This document shows positions 24,881 through 34,080 of a stretch of 64,000 nucleotides of DNA, piece after piece. The DNA comes from Deltaproteobacteria bacterium. GTDB lineage: Bacteria; Myxococcota; Kuafuiibacteriia; Kuafuiibacteriales; Kuafuiibacteriaceae. The notes under the pieces were generated by a model, which saw only the letters and a list, made by a program, of their open reading frames with translations, searched no databases and had not been told where the DNA came from. The stretch is from contig JADJPE010000005.1 in assembly GCA_016713425.1 (NCBI GenBank), forward strand, positions 2,914,001 to 2,978,000, given 5' to 3'. Each line of letters begins with the position of its first letter. Within the stretch, counting starts at the first letter, position 1. Made by a program: the position numbers and the translations under genes.

Positions 24881-25360
24881 CTAGTTGGACGCCTTCAGAG
24901 ATCGCACGTGGGCCCGTAGCGCTGCGATGACGTTCGGCTTTTCAACGAGATCTGGGTTGGGGGGCATCAGGGGGCTCTTACCGACGGCTGGACCGCCCGA
25001 ACGAATGATGTCCTCGATGTGCTGATCCGTGACGCTCGCTTGCCACTCGGGAGACTGGAAGCTTGCTGGCTTTGGGTTGAGCGCGGCGGCAGCGGGGCCG
25101 TCGCCGGCTCCCTGGGCGCCGTGGCATGCAACGCAACGGCCCGAGAAGATCTCGAGGGCCGCGCGTTTGTCGGCCTCAGTGACGCCGCCGGCCGGTGCTG
25201 GGGCTGAGTCCGTGGGCGTCTGAGCTTGCTGAGGGGCGCCCGACGTGGCTTGGCCCTGGGCTTTTGTGCTGGCGCCTTCCTTCGTCTCGGTCTTGGCCTC
25301 GTTCGGACAGCCGGCGAGAACCAGCGTGAGCATGAGCATGAGGAGGGGTAGTGTCTTCAT
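24881..25360 (-). CDS. Single-haem c-type cytochrome lipoprotein
   Basis: A 159-residue protein from ATG 25360, with an AGGGAC ribosome site. The signal peptide ends in the lipobox LVLAGC, so it should be lipid-anchored on the periplasmic side. A low-complexity Ala/Gln/Thr linker of about 45 residues follows, then a class I cytochrome c domain with CVACHG as the haem site and SPLMPP as the likely distal Met ligand. It probably carries electrons between periplasmic redox partners, perhaps to a terminal oxidase. It stands alone and is divergent from alr. Confidence 0.9.
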   Translation of the reverse strand: MKTLPLLMLMLTLVLAGCPNEAKTETKEGASTKAQGQATSGAPQQAQTPTDSAPAPAGGVTEADKRAALEIFSGRCVACHGAQGAGDGPAAAALNPKPASFQSPEWQASVTDQHIEDIIRSGGPAVGKSPLMPPNPDLVEKPNVIAALRAHVRSLKASN

Positions 25361-25594
25361 CTTGTAAGTCCCTTTCCCAGGACCGATAGCCACAGGCTCG
25401 CGCTTGGGTCCACCTTTTCTGCTTTGCTGGCTTTGCCGATCGCGGCGGGCGCCTCGCCGGCCGGTCCAACCCTCTGGGATCTTTGGGATTGCCTTTACGA
25501 TTGTGCATTGTCGTTGATCGTCGGTACCGTGCGCACGACGTTGGCGACCGAGTTCGCTGTTTGACCCCGATCCTCCGAGCGAGGGGGCACATTC
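25361..25594. promoter_or_regulatory. Divergent intergenic region, cytochrome and alanine racemase
   Basis: 234 bp separating two divergent genes. It must hold both promoters; no clear boxes, operator or riboswitch could be assigned by eye. Confidence 0.3.
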
Positions 25595-26800
25595 ATGGAC
25601 GAGACGCAATTCAAGCATGGCAACGAAGAGATCGCTTTGCGGCCGACGGCTGCGGTCATCGACCTCGACGCGGCGCGCAGCAACACGATGGCGGTGAGGC
25701 GTAAGGTCGGCGAGGGCGTGAAGATCATGGCTGTCGTCAAGGCCAACGCTTACGGGCATGGCCTCGTGCCGATGGCGAAGGCCTTTCTCGACTACGGCGT
25801 CGATGAGTTGGGCGTAGCGTTTCTCGAGGAAGGCATTCTGCTCCGCAAGGCGGGGATTCGGGCGCCGATCCTCGTGCTCGGGGGCATTATCGGCAACCAG
25901 ATCGTTCATTTTCTCGACTACGATCTCCAGTTGACGGCGTCGTCGGTCTTCAAACTGCAACAGATCGACGACGTGGCAGCTCAAACTGGGCGCCGCGCCA
26001 GTGTTCATCTCAAGATTGACACCGGGATGGAACGCATTGGGGTGCACTGGTACAGCGCGTCTTCCCTGTTCGAGACCGCGCTTCGCGCCAAGCACTGCGT
26101 CATCCGCGGGGTGTTCTCTCACCTGGCCTCGTCCGATTCGAGCGACCCGAGCTTTACTGAAACCCAGCTTGCGCGCTTTTCCGAGGCGCTCGACTTCTTC
26201 CCTCGGCACGGGTTGCCGATGCCGGTCCGTCACATCGCGAACTCCGCGGCCATTCTCCAACACCCCACTTCGATTTTCGAGATGGTTCGGCCGGGACTCA
26301 TTCTCTATGGCGTGTGTCCGTCGATGAGACTCGCGCATGCGCTTGCTTTGCGACCGGCTCTCTCGCTCAGAACCCGCATCGTCTACTTCAAGGTCGTCCG
26401 CGCGGGGGCGTCGGTGAGCTACGATCGGACTTGGACCGCGGACCGAGATACGCGGGTCGTGACGCTTCCAGTCGGATACGGCGATGGATATCCGCGGGGC
26501 ATCTCCGAGAAGGCTCAGGTGCTCATTCACGGGAAACGCTATCCGGTGGTCGGTAGGATCACGATGGATGCCACCATGGTGAACTTGGGCGAGGATTCAG
26601 CCCACAACGGAGATGAGGTTGTGCTCCTCGGCGCTCAGGGCGATGACTGCATTTCGGTTGAGGAATTGGCGGACTGGCTCGGCACGATTCCCTACGAGAT
26701 CTTGACGATGATCAACACCCGCGTGCCCCGCTCGTATGTTCCGCTCCCGGCCGAGACCAGAGACCAGAGACCAGAAATCGAGAGCCTGAATGGAGGATGA
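25595..26800 (+). CDS. alr: Alanine racemase (PLP enzyme)
   Basis: A 401-residue enzyme that makes D-alanine for peptidoglycan. The PLP-binding Lys is K49 in AVVKANAYGHG; the catalytic Tyr is in VSYDRTW; GRITMDATMVNLG and VTLPVGYGDGYPRG are conserved C-terminal blocks. It belongs to fold type III and works in the cytosol. The start is ATG 25595 (MDETQF). The last 20 residues (ETRDQRPEIESLNGG) come from a tandem-like stretch and are not conserved. It sits next to the remains of a kinase gene and shares no evident operon. Confidence 0.95.
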   Translation: MDETQFKHGNEEIALRPTAAVIDLDAARSNTMAVRRKVGEGVKIMAVVKANAYGHGLVPMAKAFLDYGVDELGVAFLEEGILLRKAGIRAPILVLGGIIGNQIVHFLDYDLQLTASSVFKLQQIDDVAAQTGRRASVHLKIDTGMERIGVHWYSASSLFETALRAKHCVIRGVFSHLASSDSSDPSFTETQLARFSEALDFFPRHGLPMPVRHIANSAAILQHPTSIFEMVRPGLILYGVCPSMRLAHALALRPALSLRTRIVYFKVVRAGASVSYDRTWTADRDTRVVTLPVGYGDGYPRGISEKAQVLIHGKRYPVVGRITMDATMVNLGEDSAHNGDEVVLLGAQGDDCISVEELADWLGTIPYEILTMINTRVPRSYVPLPAETRDQRPEIESLNGG

Positions 26801-26830
26801 GCGACGAGTGCCCCGGTCGCCTCGTTGTGC

Positions 26831-27677
26831 TCAGCGCGTCTCGCCGCACTGGAGCTCGCCGTGAATCGACTGAACTTCGCCTTGTCGAAGATGAACGGAC
26901 TTGAGAAACGGGGCACATCCGGGACGAATGAGTCTGATCTTGTGCTGTGTCGCTTCGAGCCCGGTCACCGATGTGGGCGTGGTCCCGCGCGGAACATCGT
27001 TGACGGTGACGAGCGCCCCGGACGGCGTCGAGGTGAGCTCGATGATCGGCGGCAACGCGTCAAGGTCGATGTCGAAGTAGCCAACATCGTTCCGCTTCAA
27101 GTGAACAGGAAACTCTGACCTAGGTGTACCGCCCGAAGAGACAAGCGCAACGACATGGTCGCCGGCGTCGAGCCCCGTGAATGATGCAGGCGTTGCCTTC
27201 TTCGTGTCTCGGCCATCAATCCGTACCCAGACGCCCGGCGGTTCGGTTCGAATGACGAGTGATGAAGTGCCGGGGCGACGGTTCAGTTGGGATTTGCGAC
27301 CTTGGGGATGCCGAAGTGCTCAGGGCGATGGGGAGCAGTTTGCGTCGGCTTTGCGCCGCGCTCCAAATCGTGTGCAGATCGAGCCCCGACACATACTCCA
27401 TCGCGATGAAGTATCGTTGATCGATTTCGCCGTGATCGTAGATTCGCGCGATGTTCTCGTGCTGAAGCTGAACACCCCGTCTTGCTTCGCGAAGGAACAT
27501 GTCGACGAAATCGGGATCCGAGGAGACTTCGGCTGAGATCCGTTTGAGTGCAACCATCCGTTCGAAGCCGGAAGCGCCAGGCGCCAGAGCGCGATAGATC
27601 TCCGACATGCCACCGACGCTGATACGATCAAGCAGCAGGTAGCGGCCAAAAGCTTCAGCCTCAGATTCCGGAGCCAC
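26831..27677 (-). pseudogene. Decayed Ser/Thr kinase-PEGA gene with an internal deletion
   Basis: Read on the minus strand from GTG 27677, the N-terminal kinase lobe is intact in sequence: YLLLDRISVGGMSEIYRAL, then VALKRI with its Lys, then IAMEYVSGLDLHTIW. After about residue 120 it stops making sense, and the frame now covering 27290-26831 carries two PEGA repeats ending in LQCGETR. The kinase C-lobe (HRD, DFG) and membrane helix are missing and the reading frame shifts at the junction near 27300-27330. The PEGA part is homologous to the gene at 3-674. It is therefore a remnant of a kinase-PEGA paralogue, not a functional kinase. Confidence 0.8.
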
Positions 27678-27936
27678 GAGCGCAAGTCTACATTGGGCCC
27701 CTGCCGCGGGCAGTCCCGCTCTATCCCACTCGCTCTGGCACCCAGTGTATCTCACCCGGCACGGCCTTGTGCTGGACGGTCCAAGAGCCCATCGAGTGGA
27801 ACGAACACGCCAACCCCACGTCAACGCCTGCGATCTGGGCTCTGGGTGGCGGATGGGTCAAATCCAGCTTGCACGATCCCTCGCGGGGGTTGGGCTGCTG
27901 CCGGCGCCTGAAGCCATGCGGCTATGCATCGCCTGA

Positions 27937-28749
27937 ATGACATTTCCCATCTTGTCTCACCCGATCGAGCACGCGATATTCTCCTGCCGGCCGGTCGGCG
28001 TCCATGGGGACTTGCACGAAGGAACCGGTGAGGTTCGCGCTGTGGATGCATCGAACGATCGTTTCGTCTTAGAAGTCCCTTGGGGTCGTGGTGGCGGACC
28101 GCTTCGCGATGCGCTCGTGGTCCTTTGGCACGGCGCTGGGGGCGACATCGACGAGCGAAGCCTTGTGGCGACCGCGAGCGCTCTTGCGGGCGCTGGCGCG
28201 CACGTCGCCCGCGCTCGGTTTGCCTACCGCCGTCTCGGACGTCGCGCGCCCGACCGGATGCCGAGTCTTCTCGAAGACCAACGGGCGACGCTCGAGGCTG
28301 TCCGGCGACTGTGCCCGAAGCCCGCGCGGCTGATTCTCGGCGGCCGATCGATGGGCGGACGCGCGTGTTCGATGCTCGTCGCCGATGGTTTCGATGCGGA
28401 CGGGCTCATCTTCCTCGCCTATCCGCTTCATCCGGCGGGGAAGCCGGATCAGCTTCGCACTGCGCATTGGCCATCGATTCGATGTCCCATGCTGTTTGTC
28501 CAGGGCGACCGAGACGCCTTGTGCCACCTCGACCGACTTCGACCCGCGCTTCAGGATCTCGGGGACCGAGCTACGCTCGAGCTTTTTTCCGGGGCCGATC
28601 ACGGAATGAAGCGGGTCGAGGGCCACGAAATATCGAAGGCTGTTCTTCGGTTCGTTCAGGCGATCGTCGATCGGACCACGGGCGGGCGGAGGGGCGAACC
28701 GGCGCCCGACGGAACACGGTCGGACACTGTCCCGACGTGCGAGTCGTGA
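27937..28749 (+). CDS. Alpha/beta hydrolase of the TEX30/KANL3 family
   Basis: A 270-residue protein. The fold begins VVLWHGAGGDIDE; the nucleophile elbow is GGRSMGG; the late strand CPMLFVQGDRDALC supplies the acidic residue, and GADHGMKR the catalytic His. This layout (a small cap-less hydrolase with GRSMGGR) is typical of the TEX30/KANL3-like dienelactone-hydrolase branch. Substrate is unknown. The start is ATG 27937. The 3' end overlaps the GTG start of lhr, so the two are likely co-translated. Confidence 0.85.
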   Translation: MTFPILSHPIEHAIFSCRPVGVHGDLHEGTGEVRAVDASNDRFVLEVPWGRGGGPLRDALVVLWHGAGGDIDERSLVATASALAGAGAHVARARFAYRRLGRRAPDRMPSLLEDQRATLEAVRRLCPKPARLILGGRSMGGRACSMLVADGFDADGLIFLAYPLHPAGKPDQLRTAHWPSIRCPMLFVQGDRDALCHLDRLRPALQDLGDRATLELFSGADHGMKRVEGHEISKAVLRFVQAIVDRTTGGRRGEPAPDGTRSDTVPTCES

Positions 28750-31700
28750 GTGTGACGCCTTTCGATCCGGCCGCTGCCGCCCTCGACATCCTGCATCCGG
28801 TCGTGAGGCGGTGGTTCCTCGAGAGTTTTCCGGCCGGTCCTACACCGGCGCAACGAGAAGGCTGGCCATCGATCGCGGCGAGGAAGTCGACGCTTCTCTT
28901 GGCGCCCACCGGCTCGGGTAAGACACTGGCGGCGTTCCTGTCCGCCATCGACCGGCTGATGTTCTCTCCTGAGCCGGCGAAGGAGGCTCGATGTCGCGTG
29001 TTGTACGTCTCGCCGCTCAAGGCGCTGGGCGTGGATGTTGAGCGAAATCTTCGGCGTCCACTCGAAGGGATCGCCGAGACGGCGGAGCGCGAAGGGGTGC
29101 CGCATCGAACCCTCTCGGTGGCGGTGCGGTCGGGCGATACGTCTTCGTCGGCGCGCAGCCGGATGATTCGGACGCCACCCGACATCCTGATCACGACGCC
29201 GGAGTCGCTGTATCTTCTCTTGAGCACACGGGCTCGCACGATTCTCGAGAGCGTCGATACCGTGATCGTCGACGAGATCCACTCGATGGTTGCCAACAAG
29301 CGAGGCGCCCATCTCTTCGTGTCGCTCGAGCGGCTCGAAGCGCTTCGCGCACAACGCGCACAACGCGCACAAGGCACGGCGCCGCCAACACCGCGACGAC
29401 TCGCCGATGCGCCGGCGCCGCGTGCGTCGGCTTCGGAACCAACGGCGTCCGAGCGATCGGCGTCCGAGGGGGCGCGGCGTTGTGGACCGCTGGTTCGGAT
29501 CGGGTTGTCCGCGACCCTACGTCCTCTTGATGAGATTGCGAGACTTCTTGGCGGTGGCACCGTCGACCCGAGCGACCCAGACGGGCCTTGGCGCCCGAGG
29601 CCGGTGACGATCGTTGACGCTGGGCATCGTCGCTCGCTCGACATCACCGTCGAGATCCCGGCGGCCTCGGTGACCGAGACAAGCGCATCCGAAGCGTCCT
29701 TGAAGTCGGTCTGGCCCTCCATTCATCCTCGCCTCCTCGAGCTCGTGCGCGCGCATCGCACGACCATGATCTTCGTGAACAACCGTCGGCTCGCGGAGAG
29801 ACTCGCCGCGGCGCTGAACGAGCTGGCGAACGAAGAGCTCGTGCTCGCGCATCATGGTTCCATCGCCAAGGACGTTCGGCTCGTCACCGAGGCGCGACTC
29901 AAGAACGGTGAACTTCGTGGCATCGTTGCGACTTCCTCCCTCGAACTCGGGATCGATGTCGGCTCCGTCGATCTCGTCATCCAGGTCGAAACGCCGCCCT
30001 CGGTTGCATCTGGACTCCAGCGCATCGGGCGCGCAGGACATCACGTCGGGGGTGCCGCGAAGGGGGTCTTCTTTCCGAAGTTTCGCGGTGACCTGTTGGC
30101 CGCGGCCGCGACGACTCGGCGAATGATCGACGCCGAGGTGGAGGAGACCTTCTACTTGCGGAATCCTCTCGACCTGCTCGCGCAGCAGGTCGTGGCGATC
30201 GTGGCGAACGAACGCCTCACGTGTGATGCGATCTTCGCGCGCGTGCGCGCCGCCGCCCCTTTCTCCGACCTATCGCGGAGCTCGTTCGAGGGTGTGCTCG
30301 ACATGCTGTCCGGGCGGCATCCGTCCGATCGGTTCGCCGGGCTCAAGGCGCGCGTGACGTGGGATCGATTGGAGAACACGGTCGAAGCGCGCCAAGGCGC
30401 GAAGCAAGTCGCGCTCGTCAACGGTGGCACGATCCCTGATCGCGGCCTGTACGGTGTCTTCTTGGCGGGCGGCGACCCACGCTCCGGGCGGGCGGTCCGG
30501 GTGGGCGAGCTCGACGAAGAGATGGTCTTCGAGTCGCGTGTGGGCGACGTGTTCTTGCTGGGCGCTTCGTCGTGGCGGGTCGAAGACATCGACCGCGAGC
30601 GTGTACTCGTCTCGCCGGCGCCGGGCGAGCCCGGGCGAATGCCTTTTTGGCACGGCGATGGTTTCGGGCGAACCGCGGCCCTTGGCGAAGCGATTGGGCG
30701 CCTCACGCGACAGCTTGATTCGATGCCGGCGAATGAAGCGGCGTCGATGCTCATCGATCGACATCGGCTGACGGCGGCTGCGGCGCGAACGCTGATCGAC
30801 TACAAGGACGCGCAGCTCGAAGCGACGCATGCGCTGCCGACTGATGAGACGATCGTGTTCGAGCGCTTCATCGACGAGGCGGGTGACTGGCGAGTCTGCC
30901 TTCTCTCGCCTTTTGGCGGACGGGTCCACGCCGCCTGGACGACAGCGGTGTTGGCGAAGCTTGAAGCCGAGCATGGTGGCCGCCGTATCGACGTGACTTG
31001 GACGGACGAGGGGATGGCGTTTCGACTTCCCGAGTGTGATGACCCGCCTCAAGCCGGTCCGTTCTTCCCGTCGCCGAGCGAGGTCGAGTCGCTGGTCGTC
31101 GATCGGCTGCGCGATACGTCACTTTTCGCGGCCCGTTTTCGAGAGAACGCGGGACGTGCTCTCTTGCTCCCGAAGCGGCATCCAGGCAAACGAACGCCGC
31201 TCTGGGCGCAGCGTCGTCGCGCGATGGATCTTCTGGGGGTTGCCTCCGATTTTCCTGAGTTTCCGATCTTGCTCGAGACGTACCGAGAGTGCCTCGCCGA
31301 TGTTTTCGATCTTGGCGCGTTGAAACGTATTCTCGGGTGCGTCGCCTCGGGCGCGATCCGGGTGCAAGAGGTCGAGTCGAAGGCGCCGTCTCCGTTCGCG
31401 TCGAGCGTACTGTTTGGCTATGTGGCGCAATTCATTTACAGCGGCGATGCGCCAGCGTCGGAGCGCCGAGCTCATGCCTTGGCGATCGACCACGCGCAGC
31501 TTCGTCAACTGCTTGGTGAAGGCGAGCTTCGGGCGCTGCTCGATTCAGAGGTCCTCGCGTCGACGGTCGCCCGTCTTCAGCGTCTCGACCCCGGAACTCA
31601 CGACCCTGAAGCGCATGCGCATCGATTGAAACACGCGGATGCGCTTCACGATCTTCTTCTCTCGATCGGAGATCTTAGTCGGGACGAGATCGAGCCTCGG

Positions 31701-33515
31701 AGCGCTTCAACCTGGGACGACGCAGGGCATGCGGGGTATGCAGGGCTGGGTACGTCTCCAGACACCGTGGCGAAAGCACGGGTGAATGGTGGGGATGGGG
31801 AGCGCATCGAGAACCCGATGGTCGCCGAGTGGCTCGCGACGCTCGCGGCGGCGAAGCGCATCCTCGAGGTTGAGATCGGCGGTGAGCGCCGCTGGATCGC
31901 GGTGGAAGACGCGGCGAAGGTCCGCGATGGGTTACGGGTGCCACTGCCCGAAGGTCTTCCGACGGTCTTCCTGCAGACGGTCGAACACGCACACGCGCTC
32001 GAGGGGCTCTTGACGCGCTACGCCCGAACCCACGGACCTTTTTCGACCGAAGTTGCGGCCGCCCGACTGGGCGTTGATTCTCCAGCCGTCGAAATTGCGC
32101 TCGAGCAGCTGTGCGCTCAAGGTCGGCTCGTCCAAGGCACGTTCTTGGCGGACGGGCGGAGTGTCGAGTGGGTCGATGTCGATGTTCTGCATTCTCTGAG
32201 ACAGCGTTCGCTGGCGAGGCTTCGGCGCGCGGTGCGCCCCGTCGAGGCCGCGACGTTTTCGCGGTTTCTCGTCGAATGGCAGGGTGTGAAGCGGCGTCAT
32301 CGAGGGGTGGATGGTTTGCTCGCGGTCCTGGAGCAGCTCCAGGGCTGCTTCTTGCCGGCCTCGGTGTGGGAGCGTCAGGTTCTACCGGCGCGCGTGCGAG
32401 ATTTCGAGCCGAGGATGCTCGATGAGCTTTGTCTTGCCGGCGAGATCGTATGGCAGGGGCTGGGCGCACCTGGCGCACGCGACGGTCGGATCGCGATATA
32501 CCTGTCCGACCATTTTTCGGCGTTGTCGTCACCGCGCCTCCCTCCTGCGGCGCACGACGAGAGCCCATGGGTGACGCGCATACGGACGCTTCTCAATGAG
32601 CGCGGCGCATTGTTCTTTCCGGACCTCATCGGCGCGACAAAGGCGTTCGTGCCCGACGTGGTCGAGGCCTTGTGGACACTCGTCTGGCGCGGCGAAGTTA
32701 CCAACGACACGCTTGCACCACTTCGAAGTCGGTTGGGGCAACGTCCGCTCGAAGCGAAGGTGCGTCGAACTTCGAGCCGAGCTCAGCGATCACGTGCTCG
32801 TCCGGGATATCGTTCTGGGCTCACCTCGCGACGTCTCGTTGTCTCGGGAGGCGAGGGTCGATGGTCCGTCCTCGGGATCAGTTCATCGGAGCCGATCGCT
32901 CAAGCGAAGCAACTCCTGGCTCGCTATGGCGTCTTGGTGCGAGAGGCGGTGGTGTCGGAGGGGTCTTCAGGAGGTTTTGCGTCGATCTATCCCGTGCTCA
33001 AGGCGATGGAGGAGATGGGGCATGCGCGCCGAGGTTATTTCGTCGAGGGTCTCGGGGCGACGCAGTTCGCGGAGCCCGGCGCAGAGAATCGGCTGCGGCT
33101 CGTGCGTGACGCGCACGAAGATGGAGCCGATCGAACCTACGTGCTGGCATCCACGGACCCCGCGAACCCCTTCGGCGCGATCTTCCCTTGGCCGGACGGA
33201 CGACCGTCGTCCGTTCGGGCGCAGCGGATTGCTGGATCGCAAGTCATCCTTCAGGACGGTCGCTTGATCGCGTATCTTGGGCGAAGCGAGACGACATTGC
33301 TCACCTTCTTGCCCTCCGATGAGGACGCCGCGCGTCGAGCCGGGGCTGCGATCGTCGACGCACTCGTGGAGCTCGTTGACGGCCGCTTTCGGCGGGTTCT
33401 CCGTCTCGAGGTCATCGATGAAGGGCCAGCGGCGCAATCGATGCTCGCACCGATGATGCTGGCGGGCGGCTTCTCGTTGTCGGAGCGGGGTCTGATTCTT
33501 AGGCCGAAGCGATGA
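28746..33515 (+). CDS. lhr: Lhr-type large DEAD/H-box helicase
   Basis: About 1589 residues from GTG 28746. The helicase core has the Walker A APTGSGKT, the DEIH box in VIVDEIHSM, GLSATLRP as motif III, SSLELGIDVG (motif V) and QRIGRAGH (motif VI). The remaining 1000 residues match the long C-terminal winged-helix and Lhr-Ext regions of the bacterial Lhr family (total length near 1500). These ATP-dependent helicases translocate 3'-5' on single strands and are linked to DNA repair. An insertion of about 50 residues after LERLEAL carries an Arg-Ala-Gln repeat and lies in a surface loop. The open frame starts farther upstream, at 28080, but this overlaps the hydrolase gene. Confidence 0.93.
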   Translation: MSVTPFDPAAAALDILHPVVRRWFLESFPAGPTPAQREGWPSIAARKSTLLLAPTGSGKTLAAFLSAIDRLMFSPEPAKEARCRVLYVSPLKALGVDVERNLRRPLEGIAETAEREGVPHRTLSVAVRSGDTSSSARSRMIRTPPDILITTPESLYLLLSTRARTILESVDTVIVDEIHSMVANKRGAHLFVSLERLEALRAQRAQRAQGTAPPTPRRLADAPAPRASASEPTASERSASEGARRCGPLVRIGLSATLRPLDEIARLLGGGTVDPSDPDGPWRPRPVTIVDAGHRRSLDITVEIPAASVTETSASEASLKSVWPSIHPRLLELVRAHRTTMIFVNNRRLAERLAAALNELANEELVLAHHGSIAKDVRLVTEARLKNGELRGIVATSSLELGIDVGSVDLVIQVETPPSVASGLQRIGRAGHHVGGAAKGVFFPKFRGDLLAAAATTRRMIDAEVEETFYLRNPLDLLAQQVVAIVANERLTCDAIFARVRAAAPFSDLSRSSFEGVLDMLSGRHPSDRFAGLKARVTWDRLENTVEARQGAKQVALVNGGTIPDRGLYGVFLAGGDPRSGRAVRVGELDEEMVFESRVGDVFLLGASSWRVEDIDRERVLVSPAPGEPGRMPFWHGDGFGRTAALGEAIGRLTRQLDSMPANEAASMLIDRHRLTAAAARTLIDYKDAQLEATHALPTDETIVFERFIDEAGDWRVCLLSPFGGRVHAAWTTAVLAKLEAEHGGRRIDVTWTDEGMAFRLPECDDPPQAGPFFPSPSEVESLVVDRLRDTSLFAARFRENAGRALLLPKRHPGKRTPLWAQRRRAMDLLGVASDFPEFPILLETYRECLADVFDLGALKRILGCVASGAIRVQEVESKAPSPFASSVLFGYVAQFIYSGDAPASERRAHALAIDHAQLRQLLGEGELRALLDSEVLASTVARLQRLDPGTHDPEAHAHRLKHADALHDLLLSIGDLSRDEIEPRSASTWDDAGHAGYAGLGTSPDTVAKARVNGGDGERIENPMVAEWLATLAAAKRILEVEIGGERRWIAVEDAAKVRDGLRVPLPEGLPTVFLQTVEHAHALEGLLTRYARTHGPFSTEVAAARLGVDSPAVEIALEQLCAQGRLVQGTFLADGRSVEWVDVDVLHSLRQRSLARLRRAVRPVEAATFSRFLVEWQGVKRRHRGVDGLLAVLEQLQGCFLPASVWERQVLPARVRDFEPRMLDELCLAGEIVWQGLGAPGARDGRIAIYLSDHFSALSSPRLPPAAHDESPWVTRIRTLLNERGALFFPDLIGATKAFVPDVVEALWTLVWRGEVTNDTLAPLRSRLGQRPLEAKVRRTSSRAQRSRARPGYRSGLTSRRLVVSGGEGRWSVLGISSSEPIAQAKQLLARYGVLVREAVVSEGSSGGFASIYPVLKAMEEMGHARRGYFVEGLGATQFAEPGAENRLRLVRDAHEDGADRTYVLASTDPANPFGAIFPWPDGRPSSVRAQRIAGSQVILQDGRLIAYLGRSETTLLTFLPSDEDAARRAGAAIVDALVELVDGRFRRVLRLEVIDEGPAAQSMLAPMMLAGGFSLSERGLILRPKR

Positions 33516-33550
33516 CGGCGGATTCGCGCGTCCTTTTCCGCAGAAAGGGC

Positions 33551-34066
33551 TCAGCGAGTACGGCTGCTCGGACGCCGGATGCGGCTGATGCCTGGCCCTG
33601 GTTGCTGGGCCGGAGTCAGGAACGACGATACTTTCAGGCTTCCTTTGGGGGCTGCCGAGCCGAACGTGGGCGCGAGACGGCGTCCCCGCGCGCCCTGAAA
33701 GCGCGAGAACTCGCCCAGGACTTCGCTTCTGCGCTCGCGGTCTCGACCGATGACGTTCATCGCTTCTTTGGAGCGGATCAGTGCGTCGATGATCTGCTGA
33801 GCGGCCGTTGGTGATTCAAGTTGTTCACGAAGTGCGATGCTGAGCCGAAGAAGTTCGACCAACGCTTCTTCGTGGTTCGTTTCGGTCAAGAACAGAGCGC
33901 GCAGGATTCGATCCAATGCTTCGTCACCGCGTTCCACGAATCGGAACCGTTCACGTTCCCCCAGGACGAGAAACTGAAAGGTCAGATCCATCACGGGAAA
34001 GGACTCGTCGCCCGGCGCGGGGCCTTCGAGAAAGGTTGCGTTCTCGCTTTGGTCCATGGTTCGCAT
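33551..34066 (-). CDS. Small acidic protein of unknown function, partner gene
   Basis: A 171-residue frame immediately downstream (14 bp) of the peptidoglycan-binding protein gene on the same strand. Its first two-thirds is acidic and helical (FRFVERGDEALDRILRALFL, EEALVELLRLSIALREQLES); the last third is Arg/Pro/Ser-rich and may be less ordered. Size and character resemble small secretion chaperones or immunity-like partner proteins, but no family was recognised. It is convergent with lhr. The start could also be the ATG three codons later. Confidence 0.55.
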   Translation of the reverse strand: MRTMDQSENATFLEGPAPGDESFPVMDLTFQFLVLGERERFRFVERGDEALDRILRALFLTETNHEEALVELLRLSIALREQLESPTAAQQIIDALIRSKEAMNVIGRDRERRSEVLGEFSRFQGARGRRLAPTFGSAAPKGSLKVSSFLTPAQQPGPGISRIRRPSSRTR

Positions 34067-34080
34067 GACTTCCCGGGGTC

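Noticed and set aside
24401..24919. Plus-strand frame running through the inverted repeat and the 14-bp array
   Set aside because: The frame stays open only because of the repeat composition; its translated repeats are seen in several frames on both strands.
28080..28745. Upstream extension of the Lhr frame by 222 codons
   Set aside because: It lies inside the hydrolase gene in another frame and has shadow composition; GTG 28746 gives the natural start of the family.
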